A stretch of DNA of 49,388 bases from Stenotrophomonas terrae (GTDB lineage: Bacteria; Pseudomonadota; Gammaproteobacteria; Xanthomonadales; Xanthomonadaceae). This document shows, piece by piece, positions 8,722 through 16,026 of the stretch. The DNA is taken from NCBI RefSeq assembly GCF_001431465.1, contig NZ_LDJJ01000023.1, positions 1-49,388 of the forward strand. Reading direction: 5' to 3'. The notes beneath the pieces are model-generated. The model was not told where the DNA came from. It did not search any database and saw only the letters and a program-made list of their open reading frames with translations. The translations under genes and the position numbers were made by a program. The stretch's first letter is position 1. Each line of letters opens with the position of its first letter.

Positions 8722-9927
8722 ATGGCATTGCAGCGCCCTGAATGGTTGAAGCCGGCACCGGATTCGGTGGTGGCCGACAACATCAAGCTCGGCAAATGGC
8801 CGTGGATAGATGCCGTGCACCTGTTGTGGACGGTCTGGGTGTTCATCACGCCGATGTTCGGCGGCGGTTACAGCCTGCGTTGGGGCTTGATCACGCTGTG
8901 GTCGTTCCCGCTGTTCATCCTGTTCTACGTGTTGGCGCTGACAAGCGCGCGGCGGCATGCGCCGATCTTCGCGCTGGCGATGATCGTGCTGTCGATGGCG
9001 CTGCTGCCGATCTATCCCTCGGGCATGAACTACTTCGTGTTTGGCTGCGTGATGCTGCGGACCCACCGCTGCATCAGCATGCGGCGCTATCTGCTGGAGG
9101 TGGCGCTGTTGAACATCGGCTTCGTGTCGATGGCATCGTGGATAGGCTATCCGTGGCAGGTGATGGCATGGATACCGGCACTGACGGTGATCATTGGCCT
9201 GATCGTCAACGTGGAGCGTTCCAGCAGCGAAAAGGACGCAGCGCTGCGGCTTTCGCACGAGGAAGTAAGGCGGCTGGCCGCTACCGCCGAGCGCGAGCGC
9301 ATCGGCCGTGATCTGCATGATCTGTTGGGGCATACCTTGTCGTTGATCACCTTGAAGATGGAGTTGTCGCGCAAATTGTTCGAGCGCGATCCGCAGCGTT
9401 CGCAGCGCGAGCTGGCCGAAGCCGAACAGATTGCCCGTGATGCGCTGGCCCAGGTACGCAGTGCGGTTACAGGCTTTCGCGCCGCGGACCTGGCGGCTGA
9501 ACTGGCATCGGCGCATCTATTGCTGGAGTCTTCGCGGGTGCATCTGCGCCATTCGCCGCCACCGGCGATGCCGGCGTGGATCGAGGCGGGTCTGTCGATG
9601 GTATTGCGTGAGGCGGCCACCAATATCGCCCGCCATGCGCAGGCCAATGAAGCTTGGATCCGGATCGATAGCGGGCCGGAGGCGGTGGTGATGGAAGTAG
9701 TTGATGATGGGCGCGGTGGTGTGGCGGCCAATGGCAACGGTTTGGCGGGCATGCGCGAGCGTGTGCTGGCTATGGGCGGCGAGCTGCAGATCGAGTCACC
9801 GAAAGGGCAGGGCACCCGTTTGAAGATCCGCATCCCGGTACAGGCGCAGGCGCTAGCACCGTCACAACCTTCAGCTGCCGAGCGGATGGAAGCTGCAGCC
9901 GCCACGCTGCAAGGTGCGCGGCTATGA
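8722..9927 (+). CDS. sensor histidine kinase, DesK/NarX class
   Basis: 401 aa from ATG at 8722, preceded by GGAACGGGA. An alternative ATG at 8662 would overlap the permease gene by 8 bases, so the start is uncertain. About five or six membrane helices fill residues 30-165 with no large periplasmic domain, typical of kinases sensing membrane state. The HisKA_3 dimerisation box is RERIGRDLHDLLGH with phospho-acceptor His199. The HATPase domain has an N-box (REAATNIARHA), G1 (DDGRGG) and G2 (GNGLAGMRER). Partner of the response regulator whose start overlaps its stop. Confidence 0.9.
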   Translation: MALQRPEWLKPAPDSVVADNIKLGKWPWIDAVHLLWTVWVFITPMFGGGYSLRWGLITLWSFPLFILFYVLALTSARRHAPIFALAMIVLSMALLPIYPSGMNYFVFGCVMLRTHRCISMRRYLLEVALLNIGFVSMASWIGYPWQVMAWIPALTVIIGLIVNVERSSSEKDAALRLSHEEVRRLAATAERERIGRDLHDLLGHTLSLITLKMELSRKLFERDPQRSQRELAEAEQIARDALAQVRSAVTGFRAADLAAELASAHLLLESSRVHLRHSPPPAMPAWIEAGLSMVLREAATNIARHAQANEAWIRIDSGPEAVVMEVVDDGRGGVAANGNGLAGMRERVLAMGGELQIESPKGQGTRLKIRIPVQAQALAPSQPSAAERMEAAAATLQGARL

Positions 9928-10526
9928 TCCGCATCCTGTTGGCCGAAGACCAGGCAATGGTGCGCGGCGCCTTGTCGGCGCTGCTCAATCTTGAGACCGA
10001 TATCGAAGTGATCGGCACCGCCGCCGATGGCGAGATCGCCTGGCGTGAGTTGCAGCGGCTTGAACCGGATGTGCTGGTAACCGATATCGAGATGCCGGGG
10101 CTTACCGGGCTGGAATTGGCCCAGCGTGTGCAGCGTCATGGGCTGCCGATCAAGGTGGTGATCGTCACCACCTTTGCCCGCGGCGGTTTCCTGCGGCGCG
10201 CGCTGGAAGCGGGCGTGCAGGGCTATCTATTGAAGGATTCCCCGGCCGAAAAGCTGGCCGATGCTTTGCGCCAGGTGCATCGCGGCGGCCGCGCCATCGA
10301 TCCGCTGCTGGCGGTGGAAGCCTGGTCGGAGGCCGATCCTTTGAATGATCGAGAACGCCAGGTATTGCGCCTGGCCGGCGATGGCCGCTCCGCCAACGAA
10401 ATCGCCGAGCAGCTGGGCTTGTCGCATGGCACTGTGCGTAACTATCTTTCCGAATGCATCGGCAAGCTGGGCGTGGCCAATCGCATCGAGGCCTATCGGG
10501 TGGCGCGACAGAAGGGCTGGTTGTAG
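9924..10526 (+). CDS. response regulator, NarL/DesR family (REC + LuxR HTH)
   Basis: 200 aa. The receiver domain carries Glu8/Asp9, phospho-acceptor Asp54 (LVTDIEMPG), a Thr in VTTF (81-84) and Lys104 (YLLKD). The LuxR-type HTH is at about 137-195 (LNDRERQVLRLAGDGRSANE, then LGLSHGTVRNYLS). ATGA overlap with the kinase gene implies translational coupling. It likely regulates this operon and possibly membrane-lipid genes, by analogy with DesR; targets are inference. Confidence 0.93.
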   Translation: MIRILLAEDQAMVRGALSALLNLETDIEVIGTAADGEIAWRELQRLEPDVLVTDIEMPGLTGLELAQRVQRHGLPIKVVIVTTFARGGFLRRALEAGVQGYLLKDSPAEKLADALRQVHRGGRAIDPLLAVEAWSEADPLNDRERQVLRLAGDGRSANEIAEQLGLSHGTVRNYLSECIGKLGVANRIEAYRVARQKGWL

Positions 10527-10537
10527 GTTTTGAGTTC

Positions 10538-10567
10538 TCTCCCTTTCGCGTAGCGAAGCGGGGAGGT
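10538..10567. repeat. CTCC-type hairpin after response regulator
   Basis: CTCCCTTTCGCGTAGCGAAG followed by CGGGGAGG forms an imperfect stem about a dozen bases past the stop. The same family recurs at about 5.15, 12.5, 12.9, 30.4-30.5, 32.6 and 37.2 kb. Probable transcript-end structure; no long U-tract follows. Confidence 0.5.
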
Positions 10568-10597
10568 TGTGGTCTGTTGCTATCCTTGGTGAGGCCC

Positions 10598-10717
10598 TTG
10601 CCGAGCATGGCTCGGCACTACCAAGGCCACTGCCGAGCATGGCTCGGCACTACCAAGGCCCTTGCCGAGCATGGCTCGGCACTACCAAGGCCACTGCCGA
10701 GCATGGCTCGGCACCAC
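10598..10717 (-). repeat. array of four SMAG palindromes with exact 32-bp period
   Basis: Copies at 10598-10621, 10630-10653, 10662-10685 and 10694-10717 all point the same way (GTAG end at the right) and begin exactly 32 bp apart. Units are separated by the same 8-base spacer (CAAGGCCM-like). The last copy has a degenerate tail (CACC instead of CTAC). The array fills the space between two convergent genes and ends five bases before the cytochrome b stop codon. Direct head-to-tail repetition differs from the inverted pairs seen elsewhere. Confidence 0.9.
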
Positions 10718-10721
10718 CGGG

Positions 10722-11258
10722 TCAGTGGCGTTCGCCGCGTGCCATTGCCTGGAACACGCCATCGCGGCGTACCCAGGCATGGAACAGGGCCGCGCCGACA
10801 TGCATCAACACCGTGGCGAACAGCAGGTAGGCCAGCAGGCTGTGCGCGCCACGCAGCAGCGCGTACAGCGATGGCGTATGCGGCACGATGGCCGGCAGCT
10901 GTACACCGCCCCACAACACGATGGGATAGCCACCGGCCGACAACATCGCCCAGCCGATCAGCGGCATCGCCAGCATCAATGCGTACAGCAGCCAATGCGA
11001 GGCGGTGGCGGCCCAGGCCTGCCATGCCGGAAGATCGGCAGGCAGCGGCGGTGGCCGGTGTCGCAGGCGGTTGTACAGGCGTAGCAGGGCCAGTACCAAG
11101 ATCAGGATGCCGAGCGGCCGATGCAGGTTGATCAGGCCCGGGCGCAGATGCACCGAGGCGACCATGGTGACGCCGATGAACAGCATCGCCAGGATCAGCA
11201 GCGCCATGCTCCAGTGCAGCACACGTGCCAGCAGATTGAAGTGTCCATTGCTGCTCAT
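10722..11258 (-). CDS. cytochrome b561 family membrane protein
   Basis: 178 aa, four membrane helices. Candidate haem ligands are His15 (RVLHWSM), His46 (INLHRPLG), His139 (RGAHSLLAY) and His153 (LMHVGAALFH), which fit the bacterial b561 pattern with two b haems. Its ATG overlaps the stop of the catalase-like gene by four bases (ATGA), so the two proteins are made together. It likely passes electrons from the quinol pool across or to the outer face of the inner membrane; delivery to the catalase-like partner is inference. Confidence 0.88.
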   Translation of the reverse strand: MSSNGHFNLLARVLHWSMALLILAMLFIGVTMVASVHLRPGLINLHRPLGILILVLALLRLYNRLRHRPPPLPADLPAWQAWAATASHWLLYALMLAMPLIGWAMLSAGGYPIVLWGGVQLPAIVPHTPSLYALLRGAHSLLAYLLFATVLMHVGAALFHAWVRRDGVFQAMARGERH

Positions 11259-12364
11259 GGCTGCTCCTGCGCGTTGTCACGTGCAGCCGCGCCGGTGGCG
11301 CGCTCGCGTTCGCGGCGGTTGAAGGACTGTGAGTACACCGCCGAGCGTGCCGCCAGGATCGGGTCGTCACTGCCTGCTATACCCTCGGGCAGGATCAGCG
11401 GATCGAAGTTGAGGTCATTGCAGCTGCCTTGTTCCTGCGGCTGCATCTGATCGATGTTGAGCACCCCGGCCGCGATCTGTTCGCGTTCGGCTGGCCACGG
11501 CACGGAGGAGTCGTTGATCGCATCCTGAGGCCCGGCCAGGGTCACCAGCAGATTCCAGCGCACGGGGCCCTGCGCCAGGCGCTGCTGCAGGTCCTGGCTG
11601 AGGAAGTCCACGCCGGCCTGCTCGCGGCTGGCGGCATCCAGTTCGTGGACGGCCGCTTGTGGCTGCCAACGCCAGCGCACCGCGCGGCGTTGGCCCTGCG
11701 CATTGGTGAACCAGAAGCTGTTGACGCTGTTGAACTCGGTGCTGGCCCAGCTGTCGGTCCACGGCGCGGTCTTGGCCCATTGCTGGAAGGCGCGGACGCT
11801 GGGATATTTTTCCTGGATCGCGGCGAGTTTGGCGGGATCAGGCTTGCCGGTGGCCGGGTCGGGAATCTGTGCGCGGGTTTGTTCGTAGAAGGCTTCGGGC
11901 GTAGCGACGGCGAGGAACGGGAAGCTATTCATCGCCATGCGCCACTGCTGACCGTCATCGCTGCTCAGCTGCAAGGCGATGCTGCGTACGCGCGCGCTGT
12001 TGTCGGCGCCATGCGGGTTGCCGCCGCCTATCGACAGCCGTCCCAGCACCGGCACACGCGATTGTGCGAATACGTGCGCCCGTGAGAGCTGCGTTGCCTG
12101 CGCGCTGGGCTCGAACCAACCGCTGACGCAGACGCCCTTGCTGTGCGCACGACGGAAGCCGGGGTGGTTTGCGCCGGTGGCCTCGATGGCATCGGTGAAA
12201 TCCTGTGCGGTGAGTCGGTCACGGCCTATCCAACCTGCCAGCCAGGCAAAGCCGAGTGCAACCGCACCGAGAATCAGGGCGATCAGCGCGATCCAGGGCA
12301 GCGGAGAGTGCGGCTGTCCGCCGCGTGCTTGCCCGCCGTGGCGGGTGAATTTGAATAGTGGCAT
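11255..12364 (-). CDS. membrane-anchored catalase-family peroxidase
   Basis: 369 aa from ATG at 12364; the open frame continues upstream to 12610 but that part is repeat sequence. One helix ([22 protein letters not shown], about 24-45) anchors it, with the haem domain presumably in the periplasm. His74 in RAHSKG fits the distal catalytic His, Asn146 in MNSFPF the distal Asn, and Arg340-xxx-Tyr344 (RSAVY) the proximal tyrosine haem ligand. It lacks the tetramerisation arm and C-terminal domains of full catalases, as in SrpA-like proteins. Coupled to cytochrome b561. Confidence 0.88.
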   Translation of the reverse strand: MPLFKFTRHGGQARGGQPHSPLPWIALIALILGAVALGFAWLAGWIGRDRLTAQDFTDAIEATGANHPGFRRAHSKGVCVSGWFEPSAQATQLSRAHVFAQSRVPVLGRLSIGGGNPHGADNSARVRSIALQLSSDDGQQWRMAMNSFPFLAVATPEAFYEQTRAQIPDPATGKPDPAKLAAIQEKYPSVRAFQQWAKTAPWTDSWASTEFNSVNSFWFTNAQGQRRAVRWRWQPQAAVHELDAASREQAGVDFLSQDLQQRLAQGPVRWNLLVTLAGPQDAINDSSVPWPAEREQIAAGVLNIDQMQPQEQGSCNDLNFDPLILPEGIAGSDDPILAARSAVYSQSFNRRERERATGAAARDNAQEQP

Positions 12365-12795
12365 TGCGGTACCAGTCGTGACTGACGGGAGCGTGGTGCC
12401 GCTATACGGTGGCAGAAGTGGCAGCGCAGGGCCAGCTTTGTGCTTTTCCCCCTCCCTTGTGCTTAGCACAGGGGTTTTCAGCTCCCTCCCTTGCGCGTAG
12501 CGCAGGGGAGGGTTGGGGAGGGGTAGGATTTTGCAGTGTTGCTGATGGTTCTGCTGTTGCCTTGTTTCGCGTGAATTGCAGCGCGCGAGCAAAGCCAAAG
12601 CCAAAGCCAAAGCTTCCCCTCATCCCAACCCTTCTCCCGCAGGCGGGAGAAGGGCTAAAGCAACGGCTAGAGCCAGAGCAACAGCCAAAGCCAAAGCCGA
12701 AGCCGAAGCCGAAGCCAGAGCCAGAGCCAGAGCCAGAGCCGAAGCCAGAGCCGAAGCCAGAGCCGAAGCCAGAGCCGAAGCCAGAGCCCCCAACC
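12365..12795. repeat. repeat region with CTCC palindromes and a 200-bp hexamer tract
   Basis: No gene. CTCC-type palindromes lie at about 12450-12475 and 12480-12525 (CCTTGCGCGTAGCGCAGG core). A strongly six-base-periodic tract runs from about 12587 to 12788 (units CAAAGC, then GCCAGA/GCCGAA many times), interrupted by the CTTCTCCCGC...GCGGGAGAAG hairpin at about 12630-12654. The tract gives spurious open frames rich in Gly/Ser/Phe or Ala/Lys/Pro. Both neighbouring operons are on the minus strand, so the tract sits upstream of the catalase gene and after the RND operon. Confidence 0.75.
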
Positions 12796-12896
12796 CGTCC
12801 GGCCCGAAGGCCTAGCCTTCGGTCGTTCATCAGGTCGCGCGGCAGTGCCGCGCAAGCAGACCTTCTTCACCCCCTGCGCTGCGCGCAAGGGAGGGC
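12796..12896. repeat. three-hairpin dispersed repeat, copy 1
   Basis: About 100 bp that recurs at 30334-30433 with some 90 percent identity by eye. In order it holds a hairpin CCGAAGGC-CTA-GCCTTCGG, a hairpin GCGCGGCA-G-TGCCGCGC, a conserved linker (AAGCAGACCTTCTTCACC) and a CTCC-type palindrome (CCCTGCGC...GCGCAAGGG). It ends within five bases of the stop of the RND pump gene on the minus strand. Confidence 0.75.
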
Positions 12897-12900
12897 TGGA

Positions 12901-15900
12901 TTACGCGCGTGCCAGCTTGCGCAGGCGTTTACGCTCCTTGCTGCGGGCGCGCCAGTTGCGCCAGTGCTGCTGCAGGCAGGAGAAGATCACGTACAACGCC
13001 GGGGTGCTGAGCAGGGTCAGGCTCTGCGAGATCAGCAGGCCGCCGATCATTGCGATGCCAAGCGGCCGGCGCAGCTCCGAACCTTCGCCAAGGCCAATCG
13101 CCAACGGCAGTGCCGCCAGGATGGCAACCATCGTCGTCATCATGATCGGGCGGAAGCGCACGATGCTGGCTTCGCGCACCGCTTCGGTCGGTGACTTGCC
13201 ATGCACGCGCTGCGCGACCAGGGCGAAGTCGATCATCATGATCGCGTTCTTCTTGACGATGCCGATCAGCAATACCAAGGCGATCATCGAGATGATCGAC
13301 AAATCGGTATTGGTGATCCACAAGGCCAGCAGTGCGCCCATGCCTGCAGCGGGCAGGGTGGACAGGATGGTCACCGGATGCACCAGGCTCTCGTAGAGCA
13401 TGCCCAGCACGATGTAGACCGTGGCAATGGCGGCGATGATCAGCATCAGCATCGCAGTCGGGTCCATCGCCTGGCGGAAACCGCCGGGTGCAGCCTGGCG
13501 GATGTCGCCCGGCATGCGCAGGCCGTCGATCACCGATTTGACGATGGCATCACCCTCGCCACTGCTGACGCCCGGTGCGAGGTTGTAGCTCAGGTCCATC
13601 ACCGTGTACTGGTTCTGGTGGGTCACCTGCGACGGTGCCAGCCCCGGTTCCTGATGGGCCAGCGCGGTCAGCGGAATCATCTGGCCGCTCTTGGATGGCA
13701 CATACAGGTCTTCGATCGCGGCCGGGCTGCCGGTCTGGCTGGGCAGCGCATTGACCACCACGCCGTACTGATTGAGATCGGCATAGATGGTGGAAATCTG
13801 GCGTTGGCCGAAGGCACCGTACAGCGCGCCGTCGATGGCGCCGATGGTCACGCCCAGACGCGAGGCCTTCTCGCGGTCGATGACGATCTTCTGCATCAGC
13901 CCGCCCTTGTCCACGTCCGAGCCGACATCGCGCAGCTGCGGATGCTGCTTCAGCGCGGCAACCACCTTGGGCAGCCATTCGGCCAGCTGCTCGGCATCAT
14001 TGCCCTGCAGGGTCACGCGGTTCTGTGCGCCCTGCGAGCCGCCACCACCGCCGTCGGACGGCAGGTCCTGGATGGCCCGCAGGCGAACGTCCAGGTCCGG
14101 GAACTGCGCCGCTTTGGCGCTGAGCCGGGTCACCACCACGTTGGTGGGTTCGCGGCGGCCTTCCTTCTCGGTCAGCAGTTCGATGTTGAACTGGGCACTG
14201 CTGCCCTGGCGGCTGGAACCCAGTCGCGAGCCCACCATCTTCACTGCTGGGTCGGCCAGGAACATGTCGCTGAGCCGGCGTTGGCGTTCGCTCATTTCCT
14301 GGAACGAGACCGTCGCGCTGGAACTGGCGCGGCCCCAGATCAGGCCGGTGTCCTGCTCGGGGAACTGGCCCTTGCTGACCGAACCGGCCAGGTAGAAGGT
14401 GGCCACGATCAACAGCAATGGCGTCAACGACAACAGCAGGGCGTGGCGCAGCGAGAAATCCAGTGCGACGGTGTAGATCTTGAGCATGCCCTCATGCATG
14501 CGGTCGAGCATGCGGTTGAGGCGGGTGTCGCGTGCACCTTCGGCATGCGGATGCAGGAAGCGCGCGCACAGCGCCGGGGTCAGGGTCAGCGAGACCACGG
14601 CCGAGACCAGGATCGCCGCCACCAGGGTGAGGGTGAACTCACGGAAGAACGCGCCGATCATGCCCTGCGCGAAGATGATCGGCAGGAATACTGCAATCAG
14701 CGAGGCGGTGATCGAGATGATGGTGAAGCCGATCTCGCGTGCGCCGGCCATTGCCGCTTCACGCCGTGGCATGCCCTCATCGAGATGGCGCATGACGTTC
14801 TCGATCACCACGATGGCATCGTCGACGACGAAACCAATGGCGATCACCAGTGCGAGCAGGGTCAGGTTGTTGAGGGTGAAGCCCAACGTGTACATGACCA
14901 GCGCGGCACCGGCCAGCGACAGCGGTACCGTCACTGCGGCAATCAAGGTTGGCGCCAACCGGCGCAGGAACAGCGCCATGGTCAGGACCACCATCAGCAG
15001 GCTGATCATCAAGGTGATCTGCACTTCGGCCAGCGAGGCGCGGATGGTCGGGGTGCGGTCGAAGTACGGGGTCAGCGTGGTGCCGGCATCCAGGTAGCCG
15101 GTGAGTGAGGGGATGGCGGCCTTGACCCGGTCGACGGTGGCGACCAGGTTGTCGCCGCTGCGCAGGTAGACATACATCAGCACGCCGCGCTTGCCGTTGA
15201 ACCAGGCCGCCTGGTAGGCGTCCTGCTGGCCGTCGTAGACGGTGGCCACATCCTTGAGCCGCACCACCGCACCGTCGTGGGTGGAAATGGCGACGTTGGC
15301 GAAGTCCGAGGCCTTGCGGATCTGGTCGTTGAGGATGATCGCGGTCTGGCTGGTGCCATCGCTCAGGAAGCCCAGCGGCGAGGCCACGTTGGCCGCGCGC
15401 ATGGCGTTGCGCAGGTCATCCGGGCTCAGGCCCAGCGCTGTCATCGCACGCAGGTTGAGGTCCACCCGCACGGCCGGGGTGGAGGCACCGGCGATATCCA
15501 CCTGCGAGACGCCGGGCAACTGCCGCAGCCGCTGCGCCAGCAGCGAGTCGGCGGTGTTGTAGAGCTCGGCCACCGACTGCGTGTCCGAGGTCAGCGCCAA
15601 CGCGATCACCGGATCATCGTTGGGGTTGGCCTTCTGGTAGGTGGGCGTGTTGATGCCCGCCGGCAGGTCGGCCATGGCCGCATTGATCGCGGCCTGCACG
15701 TCCTGCGCGGCCGAGTCGATGTTGCGGCTGGTGTTGAACATCAGGAACACCATGCTGCGGCCGTCGCTGCTGCTCGAACGCATGGTGTCGATGCCCGGCA
15801 CCTGGCCCAGGTGACGCTCCAATGGTGCGGTTACCGTAGCCGCCATGGTGTTGGCGTCGGCACCGGTATTGGAGGCCTGTACGAAGATCACCGGGATGGC

Positions 15901-16020
15901 GAGGTTGGGCAGGGCCGCAACGCCCAGTCGCAGGTAGCAGACCATGCCGGCGAAGAACAGGCCGATGGCCAGCAGGGTGATGCCGATCGGGCGGCTGATG
16001 AAAGGCGCGGAGATATTCAT
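12901..16020 (-). CDS. smeK: RND multidrug efflux pump, second inner-membrane subunit (MdtC/SmeK-like)
   Basis: 1039 aa, full length for an AcrB-type pump with 12 helices and two large periplasmic loops. Proton-relay residues are visible: the two aspartates of GFVVDDAIVVIEN in helix 4 and the lysines of GIVKKNAIMMIDF in helix 10. The N-terminus (MNISAPFISRPIGITLLAIG) is MdtC-like. It follows the other pump gene by 6 bp. In MdtBC and SmeJK two different RND subunits assemble into a heterotrimer with one adaptor. The C-terminal tail is short and very basic (RSKERKRLRKLARA). Confidence 0.92.
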   Translation of the reverse strand: MNISAPFISRPIGITLLAIGLFFAGMVCYLRLGVAALPNLAIPVIFVQASNTGADANTMAATVTAPLERHLGQVPGIDTMRSSSSDGRSMVFLMFNTSRNIDSAAQDVQAAINAAMADLPAGINTPTYQKANPNDDPVIALALTSDTQSVAELYNTADSLLAQRLRQLPGVSQVDIAGASTPAVRVDLNLRAMTALGLSPDDLRNAMRAANVASPLGFLSDGTSQTAIILNDQIRKASDFANVAISTHDGAVVRLKDVATVYDGQQDAYQAAWFNGKRGVLMYVYLRSGDNLVATVDRVKAAIPSLTGYLDAGTTLTPYFDRTPTIRASLAEVQITLMISLLMVVLTMALFLRRLAPTLIAAVTVPLSLAGAALVMYTLGFTLNNLTLLALVIAIGFVVDDAIVVIENVMRHLDEGMPRREAAMAGAREIGFTIISITASLIAVFLPIIFAQGMIGAFFREFTLTLVAAILVSAVVSLTLTPALCARFLHPHAEGARDTRLNRMLDRMHEGMLKIYTVALDFSLRHALLLSLTPLLLIVATFYLAGSVSKGQFPEQDTGLIWGRASSSATVSFQEMSERQRRLSDMFLADPAVKMVGSRLGSSRQGSSAQFNIELLTEKEGRREPTNVVVTRLSAKAAQFPDLDVRLRAIQDLPSDGGGGGSQGAQNRVTLQGNDAEQLAEWLPKVVAALKQHPQLRDVGSDVDKGGLMQKIVIDREKASRLGVTIGAIDGALYGAFGQRQISTIYADLNQYGVVVNALPSQTGSPAAIEDLYVPSKSGQMIPLTALAHQEPGLAPSQVTHQNQYTVMDLSYNLAPGVSSGEGDAIVKSVIDGLRMPGDIRQAAPGGFRQAMDPTAMLMLIIAAIATVYIVLGMLYESLVHPVTILSTLPAAGMGALLALWITNTDLSIISMIALVLLIGIVKKNAIMMIDFALVAQRVHGKSPTEAVREASIVRFRPIMMTTMVAILAALPLAIGLGEGSELRRPLGIAMIGGLLISQSLTLLSTPALYVIFSCLQQHWRNWRARSKERKRLRKLARA

Positions 16021-16026
16021 CCGCGC

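Noticed and set aside
10598..10717. Regular 32-bp repeats considered as a CRISPR array.
   Set aside because: The spacers are almost identical to each other, each unit is a SMAG palindrome found singly elsewhere, and there are no cas genes.
12402..12830. 142-codon minus-strand frame encoding a Gly/Ser/Phe repeat protein.
   Set aside because: Produced by the hexanucleotide tract; the same tract is open in other frames and similar tracts elsewhere give unrelated products. No ribosome site or conserved start.
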